Positions 7,786 to 15,697 of a stretch of DNA of 16,841 nucleotides are shown here, one piece after another. This stretch comes from Moraxella lacunata. Its GTDB lineage: Bacteria; Pseudomonadota; Gammaproteobacteria; Pseudomonadales; Moraxellaceae. Where the stretch lies: the NCBI RefSeq assembly GCF_002027545.1, contig NZ_MXAN01000079.1:8891-25731 (forward strand). The letters run 5' to 3'. The notes below the pieces were generated by a model. The model made no database searches. It was not told where the DNA came from and was given only the letters and a program-made list of their open reading frames with translations. The number at the start of each line of letters is the position of its first letter. The first letter of the stretch is position 1. The position numbers and the translations under genes are program-made.

Positions 7786-8499
7786 ATGATAACCCAAGCC
7801 ATGATTTTATCGGCAGGTAAAGGCACTAGAATGCGTCCTTTGACCCTGACCACGCCCAAGCCCCTTGTGATGGTGGCACAAAAGCCCTTGATAGTGTGGC
7901 ACATCGAACGCCTAAAACAGGCAGGCATTACCGACATTACTCTAAATGTCGGTTATCTAGGCGGTGTGATTATTGACTTTTTTCAAGGTCGTGATTTTGG
8001 TGTGAATATCCACATATCTGATGAGAGTGTCCTGCCCGAACCTTTGGAGACGGCAGGGGGCATACGCTATGCACTGGCTCGTGGGAAGCTAAGAGACGAG
8101 CCGTTTTTGCTTATTAATGGCGATGTGTGGAGTGAGTTTGCGTTTGATGGGCTGGCTCATCACAGCCTTGGCGACAATCTGGCTCATCTGATGCTGACCG
8201 CCAATCCTGAGCATAACCCCACGGGCGATTTTTCTCTGGTACAGATGTCGGCAGGGGGGGCGGGCAGGGTCGGACTAAAAAGCGACGATGGCAACAACCA
8301 CACCTTTGCTGGCATTAGTGTGATGTCGCCACAGATAGTGGCAGGCGTGGGCGTGGGCGAGATAGCACCACTGGCACCACTGCTACGTTCGGCGATGGTA
8401 GGGGGGCGTGTCAGTGGCGAGATACTGAGCGACAAATGGGTCGATGTCGGCACGATGGAGCGACTGCATGAAGTGGAGCGATATGTTCGGGGTGATTAG
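7786..8499 (+). CDS. murU: N-acetylmuramate alpha-1-phosphate uridylyltransferase MurU
   Basis: MurU transfers UMP from UTP to MurNAc-1-phosphate, giving UDP-MurNAc and feeding recycled sugar back to the MurC ligase while bypassing MurA. The 237-residue protein is a sugar nucleotidyltransferase: the signature AGKGTRMRPLT followed by PKP occupies residues 10-26, ETAGGI is at 88-93, the metal-binding NGDVW is at 111-115 (D113), and WVDVGT is near the C-terminus. It forms a pair with amgK. Homopolymers G7 (8254-8260) and G6 (8401-8406) lie in the second half, which is more GC-rich than amgK. The TAG stop codon at 8497-8499 coincides with the TAGGG end of a MITE-like element, so the present C-terminus may have been set by that insertion. 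The catalytic residues are intact. Confidence 0.92.
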   Translation: MITQAMILSAGKGTRMRPLTLTTPKPLVMVAQKPLIVWHIERLKQAGITDITLNVGYLGGVIIDFFQGRDFGVNIHISDESVLPEPLETAGGIRYALARGKLRDEPFLLINGDVWSEFAFDGLAHHSLGDNLAHLMLTANPEHNPTGDFSLVQMSAGGAGRVGLKSDDGNNHTFAGISVMSPQIVAGVGVGEIAPLAPLLRSAMVGGRVSGEILSDKWVDVGTMERLHEVERYVRGD

Positions 8500-8707
8500 G
8501 GTGTGCTGAACATTGATAACATTTTTATTTATAAAATAAGACGAAGGTTTAACACTTTTATCAATTTTTGCATGAAAAATGGCTAAATCTTGTTTTTCAT
8601 CGTCAAAAGCTCGTTTGATAGAATAACTATCAAACTTCACTTTTTCCTTGAAAAACGTGCGATTTTTCTCATTTTTCATTGCAAATACCAAAGGCAGGCA
8701 CGCCCTA
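8497..8707 (-). mobile_element. MITE-like element, copy B (211 bp) with nested palindromic core
   Basis: Read on the minus strand from 8707 it begins with the 38-base TAGGGCGTGCCTGCC module (8707 to 8670), with one difference from copy A. At the other side (8497) it begins TAGGGTGTGCTG. Between them is a nested hairpin: outer arms about 8565-8581 and 8670-8686, middle arms GTTTTTCA (8592-8599) and TGAAAAAC (8649-8656), and a perfect inner stem GTTTGATAG (8613-8621) with CTATCAAAC (8627-8635) round AATAA. Both ends carry TA. The 103- and 89-codon minus-strand ORFs overlapping it look spurious. The gap from murU to the tRNAs holds only this element and the tRNA promoter region. Confidence 0.7.
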
Positions 8708-8806
8708 GTGAAAACGGATAGGAAATTTTATAAAATAATTTTTAAAAAATAATTTTATAAATTTCAATGGCTTATAAATTTTATTTAAAATTTTTACAAA
8801 AAGTGT

Positions 8807-8834
8807 TTGACACCCACCAAAAAATCTATATAAT
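8807..8834 (+). promoter_or_regulatory. Sigma-70 promoter of the tRNA-Val/tRNA-Asp unit
   Basis: TTGACA at 8807-8812 and TATAAT at 8829-8834 are both perfect hexamers, with a 16-base spacer. Transcription would begin near 8841, leaving about 70 bases of leader before the mature tRNA-Val end. Near-consensus hexamers are usual for stable-RNA genes. Confidence 0.88.
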
Positions 8835-8913
8835 ACGCACCACAACGAACGACATACATAACAAATAAACATGGTTTAAATTGTTTATTAAAATAGTTAA
8901 GTAAGTCAAGTTC

Positions 8914-8989
8914 GGGCGGTTAGCTCAGTTGGTAGAGCGTCTGCCTTACAAGCAGAGGGTCAGCGGTTCGAATCCGTTACCGCCCACCA
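8914..8989 (+). tRNA. tRNA-Val (anticodon UAC)
   Basis: A 76-base cloverleaf can be folded. The acceptor stem GGGCGGT pairs with ACCGCCC, followed by A and an encoded CCA. The D-arm is GCTC/GAGC, and the anticodon stem TCTGC/GCAGA encloses the loop CTTACAA with anticodon TAC at 8947-8949. The T-arm contains GGTTCGAATCC. It reads valine GUA and related codons, and is co-transcribed with tRNA-Asp 39 bases downstream. Confidence 0.97.
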
Positions 8990-9028
8990 TTTTAAATCTT
9001 TTATGGTTAAAAAAGATTAGCGACCTTA

Positions 9029-9105
9029 GCAGCGGTAGTTCAGTTGGTTAGAATACCGGCCTGTCACGCCGGGGGTCGCGGGTTCGAGTCCCGTCCGCTG
9101 CGCCA
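9029..9105 (+). tRNA. tRNA-Asp (anticodon GUC)
   Basis: A 77-base cloverleaf: acceptor stem GCAGCGG pairs with CCGCTGC, then discriminator G and encoded CCA. The anticodon stem CCGGC/GCCGG holds the loop CTGTCAC with anticodon GTC at 9063-9065. The T-arm is GCGGGTTCGAGTCCCGT. It is the second gene of the tRNA unit. Confidence 0.97.
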
Positions 9106-9110
9106 TTTTT

Positions 9111-9164
9111 AACTGGTTTTTCCAGTTTAATCCCCTAAGTCTCCCCTGACTTGGGGATTTTTTT
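9111..9164 (+). terminator. Terminator of the tRNA unit (two consecutive hairpins)
   Basis: A small hairpin AACTGG-TTTTT-CCAGTT (9111-9127) is followed by a strong one in which AATCCCC-T-AAGTC (9129-9141) pairs with GACTTGGGGATT (9148-9159), followed by T residues to 9164. The second is a textbook rho-independent terminator; the first may mark the processing end of the transcript. Confidence 0.9.
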
Positions 9165-9181
9165 GCCTTTATTTCATACAC

Positions 9182-9265
9182 TAGGGCGTGCCTGCTTTTT
9201 GTATTTGCCATAAAAATGAGAAAAATTGCTCGTTTTCAAGGAGATATCAAAGGCGGCGTACCCTA
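9182..9265 (+). mobile_element. MITE-like element, copy C (84 bp, internally deleted)
   Basis: Bases 9182-9218 match the 38-base end module of copies A and B with four differences. The next 23 or so bases (AGAAAAATTGCTCGTTTTC, then AAGGA) still match the interior of copy B. The far end, read on the minus strand from 9265, is TAGGGTACGCCGCCTTTGATA, a diverged copy of the same TAGGG...GCCTTTGGTAT end. The element starts and ends in TA. It points away from copy B, so the two TAGGGCGTGCC ends face each other across the tRNA pair. Confidence 0.65.
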
Positions 9266-9309
9266 ATTTCTAAAATTCTAAAAATAATACAACAGCTTCA
9301 ATGGTTGTT

Positions 9310-10278
9310 TTATTGACGCAGTTTGGCGTCTTCTTCTGCCATGATTTGCCGTGCCACATGAATGATAAGCTGTCTTAGCCATTTATGAGCAGGGTGGTGT
9401 TGTAGTAGGGGCGACCACGCCATTTTGAGTTCAAATTCAGGGATAAAAAACGGCGGTTCTTTGACCGCGATTTGCGGATTATTTTGGGCTTGCAGGTTTG
9501 CCACACGAGTGGGTAGCGTGGCAATCAGGTCTTTGTTGGCGGCGAGCATGGCAGGCATTTGGTAGTGGCGAGTAAAGACACTGATTTGGCGTTTTTGTCC
9601 CAGTCGCTGTAAGGCTTGGTCGATAGAACCCAGACCGCCCGATTTTTCAGGATTGACCCCAAAACCCACACCCATGCCCGTCTTAGACACCCAGACGTGC
9701 TGAGCTTTTAGGTAGTTTTTTAGGTTAAAACGGTGCAAATGGGGCGATTCTGCCGACAGCAGACAACTAAACGTATCACGCCACACCAGTACCTGATGAA
9801 AACTTTGTGGTATCTCATTAAAGCGGTTAATCGCCAAATCCACTCGCCCTTGTTCCATGTCCCGATATGACACATCAGACGGGGTCAAAAAGTCCAAAAT
9901 CACGTTGGGGGCTTCACTTCGCAAGGCTTTAACAAGGCGTGGCACAAGCGTGGCTTCGGCATAGTCCGATGTCATAATCCGAAACACCCGAGATGTGCTA
10001 TACGGACGAAACTCGGTGCGTGGCTCCAACAGCGTCCCCACGTCCGAGAGTATCTCACGAATGCGTGGCTGTAACTCGCTCGCTCGCTCGGTGGGGGTCA
10101 TGCCTTCGGACGACCGCACGAGCAAGGGGTCATTAAACAGCGAACGTAATCTGCGTAAAATATTACTCATCGCAGGCTGAGTAATGCCAAGCTGTTCGGC
10201 GGCACGGGTAACGTTTTTTTCACGCAGTAATACGTCTAGATAAACAATCAGGTTTAAATCAACTTTTTGTAAATTCAT
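9310..10278 (-). CDS. LysR-family transcriptional regulator
   Basis: This is a 322-residue LysR-type regulator. Residues about 7-66 are the winged helix-turn-helix (DLNLIVYLDVLLREKNVTRA, then AEQLGITQPAMSNILRRLR, then FNDPLLVRSSEGMTPT). Residues about 90-300 are a periplasmic-binding-protein-like effector domain. I choose the ATG at 10278, which has AAAAAGG six bases upstream; the longer frame from 10350 would overlap the preceding lipoprotein gene and add 24 unrelated residues. It is the last gene of a tight minus-strand cluster (22-base gap to the lipoprotein gene). LysR proteins more often regulate a divergent neighbour, and none exists here, so its target and effector are unknown. A weak hairpin near 9289-9308 may end the transcript. 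Confidence 0.9.
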   Translation of the reverse strand: MNLQKVDLNLIVYLDVLLREKNVTRAAEQLGITQPAMSNILRRLRSLFNDPLLVRSSEGMTPTERASELQPRIREILSDVGTLLEPRTEFRPYSTSRVFRIMTSDYAEATLVPRLVKALRSEAPNVILDFLTPSDVSYRDMEQGRVDLAINRFNEIPQSFHQVLVWRDTFSCLLSAESPHLHRFNLKNYLKAQHVWVSKTGMGVGFGVNPEKSGGLGSIDQALQRLGQKRQISVFTRHYQMPAMLAANKDLIATLPTRVANLQAQNNPQIAVKEPPFFIPEFELKMAWSPLLQHHPAHKWLRQLIIHVARQIMAEEDAKLRQ

Positions 10279-10300
10279 AATTACCTTTTTCTGTTTTAAT

Positions 10301-10618
10301 TTAATACAATTGCATGGTTTGGTTTTTGGTGATTTGTAAAACACCATCAATCGCTTGATAAGATTGTATTTGTTTATCTAAATCAGTTGCCGTGATTTTT
10401 ACCGCCACGGCATTTATGTTGTCATATAAATAAACAACCTCATCGTGATGATGATTGATGTGTGTTAATAAATTGTCTTTTTTGTCTTTGTCAAAATAAA
10501 TAATAAAAATATCCGACTGGGCAGTTTGTGTGATTTGTGGTTTTTTATTATCAGATTTGTGGGGAATATTCACACAAGCGGTTAATATGATAATAGGAAT
10601 TAGTAATAAATATTTCAT
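10301..10618 (-). CDS. Small lipoprotein with possible peptidase-inhibitor I9-like domain
   Basis: The 105-residue product has a lipoprotein signal peptide: basic start, hydrophobic core and lipobox LTAC with C15 as the lipidated residue. It should therefore be anchored in the inner or outer membrane. Residues about 37-105 (IFIIYFDKDKKDNLL, HHHDEVVYLYDNINAVAVKI, DGVLQITKN) have the order and hydrophobic pattern of the subtilisin-propeptide/inhibitor I9 fold: strand, helix, V-x-Y-x-Y strand with a central aliphatic segment, helix, then a GV-x-x-I strand. This is recognition by eye, not a profile match. It has an AAGGC ribosome binding site, starts 42 bases after the YkuD gene ends and lies 22 bases before the LysR gene, which suggests co-transcription. 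No adjacent subtilase exists in the window. Confidence 0.75.
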   Translation of the reverse strand: MKYLLLIPIIILTACVNIPHKSDNKKPQITQTAQSDIFIIYFDKDKKDNLLTHINHHHDEVVYLYDNINAVAVKITATDLDKQIQSYQAIDGVLQITKNQTMQLY

Positions 10619-10660
10619 AAATTGCCTTTTTAAAAGATGAAAATATTTTTGATAAATAGG

Positions 10661-11152
10661 CTAAATGATTAACACTTGTGTCCCCACATCTACCACATCA
10701 TATAGCCACACCACGTCATCATTTCTCATACGAATACAGCCATGCGACATCGGCACGCCCACAGGCTCGGTATCGGGCGTGCCGTGAATGTAGATATATC
10801 GGGCGTGGGTATCGCACACCGTACCGTCTGCGGTTTTGCCAAGATTATAGCCGTTTTCCACACCTTTTAACCACAAAATCCGACTCAAAATCCAGTCCCT
10901 ATCAGGATTGGTTTGCCCCAATTTGTCATCATAGATCTCACCTGTAAACACTCGTCCGACAAAGACGGCATTTTTGGGGTGTTCGCCCCCGATTTTGTCA
11001 TTGATGATATGTCTGCCAAGCGGGGTGCACCCTGTATTTTCAAGTTGTCCTGTGCCATTTTTGGCGGTAGAGACAGGCAGGATTTTGATGAGCTTATCAC
11101 CATCAAATACGGTCAAACTTTGGGCGGTGGTGTCTATTTTTAAGGTTATCAT
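10661..11152 (-). CDS. Cytoplasmic YkuD-family L,D-carboxypeptidase (ElsL-like) or L,D-transpeptidase
   Basis: This is a 163-residue YkuD-fold protein. The catalytic signature is complete: IHGTP (122-126, H123) and SHGCIRMR (136-143, nucleophile C139, with H137). There is no signal peptide: the chain opens directly with the first strand (MITLKIDTTAQSLTVFDGDK). Classical L,D-transpeptidases are exported, so this one should act in the cytoplasm. Signal-less YkuD proteins of Acinetobacter (ElsL) are L,D-carboxypeptidases that trim recycled tetrapeptides to tripeptides, and the conserved blocks (STAKNGTGQ, GCTPLGRH, RDWILSRILWL) suggest the same family here. That role fits the amgK-murU recycling genes 2 kb away. 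No clear Shine-Dalgarno precedes the ATG at 11152, and the nearest other ATG is out of frame. It is first in the cluster with the lipoprotein and LysR genes. Confidence 0.85.
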   Translation of the reverse strand: MITLKIDTTAQSLTVFDGDKLIKILPVSTAKNGTGQLENTGCTPLGRHIINDKIGGEHPKNAVFVGRVFTGEIYDDKLGQTNPDRDWILSRILWLKGVENGYNLGKTADGTVCDTHARYIYIHGTPDTEPVGVPMSHGCIRMRNDDVVWLYDVVDVGTQVLII

Positions 11153-11263
11153 AGGGTTGGGGCAGTCATGGCTTTATGATGATTGGGTTATCAATTTTAA
11201 AAATGTTCACTATTTTAAATTTTACTAGTTTAGCAAATTTTTAAAAATTTTTCGCCTATTTTT

Positions 11264-12699
<1,436 letters not shown>

Positions 12700-12728
12700 T
12701 GATTGCTATTTTATAAAAACAGCATAAT

Positions 12729-12762
12729 AAAAAGAGCGAGCCTAAGTGTTTCGCTCTTTTTT
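12729..12762 (+). terminator. Rho-independent terminator of argG
   Basis: AAAGAGCGA (12731-12739) pairs perfectly with TCGCTCTTT (12751-12759) round an 11-base loop and runs into T residues to 12762. It lies 29 bases after the argG stop codon. Confidence 0.92.
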
Positions 12763-12903
12763 ATTGAAAAAAATTTTTAAAAATAGTCATGGATTGATAA
12801 AATTTTTTACAAAAATTTGTTATACTAATTACCTTTTTTGATGTCATTAACCTGTCATTTTTATCCACTTTTAAAAACATATTTTATCAATTAAGGACAA
12901 CAC

Positions 12904-14280
12904 GTGCGTGCTTTAAATGCCATTGACCATGTATTTTTGATGCTTGAAACTCGCAAGGAGCCGATGCACGTTTCGGGTTTGTGTATTTTTGAGTTGCCTG
13001 ACGGGGCGGGCGATGATTTTTTGGCAAAGTTGGTGGCAGATATTGAAGTAACTCGCACCAAGCCGAGCTTTCCTTTTAATCAAGTGCTAAGCAAGGGGCT
13101 GTTTTGGGAGAGAGATGGGGATTTTGATGTCAATCATCATTTTCGCCATGTTGCCCTACCCAAACCTGGTGGCACCAAAGAGCTGACCAACTATATCTCA
13201 CGAGAGCATGGGCTGATGTTGGACAGAGCCAAGCCGTTGTGGGAATTTCATCTCATCGATGGGCTTGCCCCTGCTCATGACGGTGGCAATGCTCGCTTTG
13301 CGTTATTTTTAAAAATTCATCATGCGATGACAGATGGCATTGCCGCCATGCGACTGCTTCAAATGTCGCTCTCAGCATCCAAAACAGAGAAGATGACCGC
13401 CCCGTTTTGGTCGTTATCCACCAAATGCCGCAGTCAAATCAACACCATCTTACCCATTCACAAACCGCCCCTAAAAATCATCAAAGAACAGCTTGCCACT
13501 ATCTATCCTGTGGGGCGAGAGTTGGTTAATAGTATCAAAAATCACTTCGGGGAAAAAAATCCACATTTCACCAGCACCTTTGATGCCCCCAAGTCCATCT
13601 TAAACCAAAAAATCAGCAGTTCACGCCAGCTGGCGTTCGTCTCATTTGAAAAAGGGCGATTTGCAAAGATTGCCGAGCATTTTGGGGCGACGACCAATGA
13701 TGTCCTGCTTGCCATCTGTGCAGGGGCGTTGCGTGAATATCTACTTGCCCAAGATGCCTTGCCTGCCAAGCCACTCATTGCCTTTGTGCCGATATCGCTT
13801 CGCCGTGATAAAAGTGCCATGGGCAATCAGCTCTCGTTCATTCTCACCAATCTTGCCACGCACAAATCCAACCCTGCCGAGCGTCTTTTGAGCATCAAGG
13901 CAAGCGTGGATGATGGCAAACAACGATTTTCTCGCATGAATCAGGCACAGGTCATTAATTATAGCTTGCTTGCTTATGGCATGGCATTTGCCAATCTAAG
14001 CACGGGCGTGATGCCGACCCGCCAAGCCTTTAATCTCATCATCTCAAATGTACCGGGAGATAACACCCCCATGTATCTAAATGGGGCGAGACTGACGGGG
14101 ATTTTCCCTGCATCGGTGCTACTAGATGGGCAAGCTTTGAACATCACGCTGACCAATTATCAAGACAAGATAGATTTTGGCATTACCGCTTGCCAAAGTG
14201 CCTTGCCACACATTGAACAGCTGACCCAATTGTTGGAGCAGGAACTGTTGGTGTTTGAAAAACTGTTACTAAAAGAGTAG
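12904..14280 (+). CDS. Wax ester synthase/diacylglycerol acyltransferase (WS/DGAT)
   Basis: WS/DGAT enzymes esterify fatty alcohols or diacylglycerol with acyl-CoA at the inner membrane, producing storage wax esters or triacylglycerol; Acinetobacter AtfA is the best-known relative. The 458-residue product is of normal length. It begins with the family's typical MRALNAIDHVFLMLETRKEP and MHVSGL, has PLWEFHLIDG at 111-120, the acyltransferase motif HHAMTDG at 139-145 (HHxxxDG complete), and the C-terminal NLIISNVPGD block. The start is GTG at 12904 with AAGGA upstream; no ATG gives the conserved N-terminus. A TATACT hexamer (12821-12826) may be its -10. It stands alone after the argG terminator and is convergent with a small minus-strand gene. 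Substrate preference cannot be read from the sequence. Confidence 0.92.
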   Translation: MRALNAIDHVFLMLETRKEPMHVSGLCIFELPDGAGDDFLAKLVADIEVTRTKPSFPFNQVLSKGLFWERDGDFDVNHHFRHVALPKPGGTKELTNYISREHGLMLDRAKPLWEFHLIDGLAPAHDGGNARFALFLKIHHAMTDGIAAMRLLQMSLSASKTEKMTAPFWSLSTKCRSQINTILPIHKPPLKIIKEQLATIYPVGRELVNSIKNHFGEKNPHFTSTFDAPKSILNQKISSSRQLAFVSFEKGRFAKIAEHFGATTNDVLLAICAGALREYLLAQDALPAKPLIAFVPISLRRDKSAMGNQLSFILTNLATHKSNPAERLLSIKASVDDGKQRFSRMNQAQVINYSLLAYGMAFANLSTGVMPTRQAFNLIISNVPGDNTPMYLNGARLTGIFPASVLLDGQALNITLTNYQDKIDFGITACQSALPHIEQLTQLLEQELLVFEKLLLKE

Positions 14281-14290
14281 AATAAAACCC

Positions 14291-14488
14291 TTATGCCACC
14301 TGTCGTCTGGGTGTTGCTTGTGTGATGGATGTGGTTAATTTGGTTAGGGTTTGGACAATCATGTCGTTGCTGATGGCACGTGTCTTGTCGCCATGAATGA
14401 CGGTCATGATGGCAGGGCGAGTGCCATGGGTGGTGAGCGAAATGGTAGGATGATGAGCGGTGAAATCATGAGCGGTTTGGCGAGTCAT
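14291..14488 (-). CDS. Small hypothetical protein (65 aa)
   Basis: I do not recognise this gene. The 65-residue reading frame is Thr/His/Ile-rich, with no signal peptide or membrane segment. Its middle (TISLTTHGTRPAIMTVIHGD, then a probable helix ISNDMIVQTLTKLTTSI) suggests two strands followed by a helix. Support for coding: an AGGT ribosome binding site before the ATG at 14488, codon choices like those of the neighbours (ACC, GCC, ATC frequent), a promoter-like pair at 14529-14557 with ideal spacing, and a snug fit between the convergent WS/DGAT stop (10 bases away) and ispH. It could still be a chance ORF. Confidence 0.5.
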   Translation of the reverse strand: MTRQTAHDFTAHHPTISLTTHGTRPAIMTVIHGDKTRAISNDMIVQTLTKLTTSITQATPRRQVA

Positions 14489-14528
14489 GGCTGTACCTGT
14501 CTTAATTTCAATGGTGGATTACAGGTTT

Positions 14529-14557
14529 AGTGTAGCTCAATTAAGAAGCAGGAACAA
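14529..14557 (-). promoter_or_regulatory. Candidate promoter for the 65-aa gene
   Basis: On the minus strand TTGTTC (14552-14557) and TACACT (14529-14534) are 17 bases apart. The hexamers match consensus at only 3 and 4 positions. The implied start of transcription would leave a leader of about 35 bases before the ATG at 14488. Confidence 0.35.
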
Positions 14558-14633
14558 CCATTTTTCGCCATTTTGCTTGATAAATTGTAAATAGATGTTT
14601 CGTTTATGACTGGTTGATGACAAACCCTGATGA

Positions 14634-15566
14634 TTATCGTAAGCTCTTTGGTAGAGAAAAGGTAACATTCTCTTCGATGCCCGACAGCTCGGTTGGTGTA
14701 TCCGCCCCCCAGTCTTGTAGGGTGTCTAGCACTTCTTTGATGAGCACTTCGGGGGCAGACGCACCTGCGGTAACACCCACACGATCCACGCCATCAAACC
14801 ACGCCCTATCCATCTGAGAAGCGTTATCAATGAGATACGCCTTTGCTCCGAGTCGTTCGGCAAGCTCTCTTAGACGGTTGGAGTTCGATGAGTTGGGTGA
14901 GCCGACCACCAGTACAATCTCACATTCTTTTGCCAAAGATTTCACCGCATCTTGGCGGTTTTGAGTGGCATAGCAAATGTCATCTTTTCTTGGAGCGTTG
15001 ATTTGGGGGAATTTGTCTTTTAGGGCATCGATGACTTGAGCGGTGTCGTCCATGGATAAAGTGGTCTGCGTGACAAAGGCAAGCTCTTTGTCCGCCCCAA
15101 AATCCAAATTCGCCACGTCATCCACATCTTCGACCAGATGAATGTGACCGCCAAAACTGGTGTCAAACCGCCCCATCGTGCCTTCGACTTCGGGGTGTCC
15201 TGCGTGTCCGATGAGAATGGCGTCCATACCGCCTTTGGCAAATTTGCCAACCTCGATATGCACTTTGGTAACCAAAGGGCAAGTGGCATCAAACACAGTC
15301 AAATCTCGGCGTGTCGCTTCATCTTCGACCGCCTTGGATACGCCATGAGCGGAGAAAATCACAATCGCCCCATCAGGTACTTCGTCAAGCTCTTCGACAA
15401 ACACCGCCCCACGGCGAGCCAAGTCTTCGACCACAAATTTGTTGTGGACGACTTCATGGCGGACATAGATGGGCGGATTAAAACGGCGTAAGGCTTCATT
15501 GACAATGGCAATGGCACGGTCGACACCAGCACAAAAGCCACGGGGATTGGCAAGTAGGATTTGCAT
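14634..15566 (-). CDS. ispH: 4-hydroxy-3-methylbut-2-enyl diphosphate reductase IspH
   Basis: IspH is the last enzyme of the MEP isoprenoid pathway. It reduces HMBPP to IPP and DMAPP with a [4Fe-4S] cluster in the cytoplasm. At 310 residues it is close to E. coli IspH (316). The cluster cysteines are C12 ([12 protein letters not shown]), C96 (DATCPLV) and C198 ([11 protein letters not shown]). Active-site H41 (VVHN), H74 (SAHG), H124 and E126 ([11 protein letters not shown]) fall at the E. coli numbering, and SNSNRL and GASAPE are present. The ATG at 15566 gives the expected [14 protein letters not shown] start. It is divergent from gmk, with a 131-base shared promoter region. Confidence 0.97.
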   Translation of the reverse strand: MQILLANPRGFCAGVDRAIAIVNEALRRFNPPIYVRHEVVHNKFVVEDLARRGAVFVEELDEVPDGAIVIFSAHGVSKAVEDEATRRDLTVFDATCPLVTKVHIEVGKFAKGGMDAILIGHAGHPEVEGTMGRFDTSFGGHIHLVEDVDDVANLDFGADKELAFVTQTTLSMDDTAQVIDALKDKFPQINAPRKDDICYATQNRQDAVKSLAKECEIVLVVGSPNSSNSNRLRELAERLGAKAYLIDNASQMDRAWFDGVDRVGVTAGASAPEVLIKEVLDTLQDWGADTPTELSGIEENVTFSLPKSLR

Positions 15567-15607
15567 GAAAAATTTCCAAATAACTCAACATCAAAACGGC
15601 TTACTTT

Positions 15608-15637
15608 ACCATAATTTGTCGTTTTAAGATATGTTAA
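15608..15637 (-). promoter_or_regulatory. Candidate ispH promoter
   Basis: On the minus strand TTAACA (15632-15637, five of six matches) and TATGGT (15608-15613, four of six) are separated by 18 bases, about 42 bases upstream of the ispH ATG. Confidence 0.4.
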
Positions 15638-15644
15638 TTTGTGT

Positions 15645-15650
15645 TATAAT
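15645..15650 (+). promoter_or_regulatory. -10 box of gmk
   Basis: A perfect TATAAT lies 48 bases upstream of the gmk start. The only -35 at suitable distance is TTTTAA (15622-15627), which is weak. It overlaps the divergent ispH promoter region. Confidence 0.5.
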
Positions 15651-15697
15651 TTCTCAACATCTATCATTTATTTTGTTAAATCAAGCTGGTTGAGTCT

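Noticed and set aside
8383..8691. 102-codon minus-strand ORF (MVFAMKNEKNRTFFKEK...)
   Set aside because: It lies within the palindromic element B and runs antisense into murU; the reading frame is a by-product of the repeat, and no ribosome binding site or domain is visible.
9026..9211. 61-codon minus-strand ORF across tRNA-Asp (contains GLEPATPGVTGRYSNQLNY)
   Set aside because: It is the antisense of the tRNA-Asp gene, a well-known source of false protein annotations.
10279..10350. Longer LysR start at 10350
   Set aside because: It would overlap the upstream lipoprotein gene and add 24 residues unlike the LysR N-terminus; the ATG at 10278 has AAAAAGG upstream.
15557..15574. TTGCATGAAAAAT at the ispH start, matching the arm of the MITE-like elements
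   Set aside because: Only about 13 bases match, and they span the ispH start codon and ribosome binding region; no element end or second arm is near, so chance is the simpler explanation.
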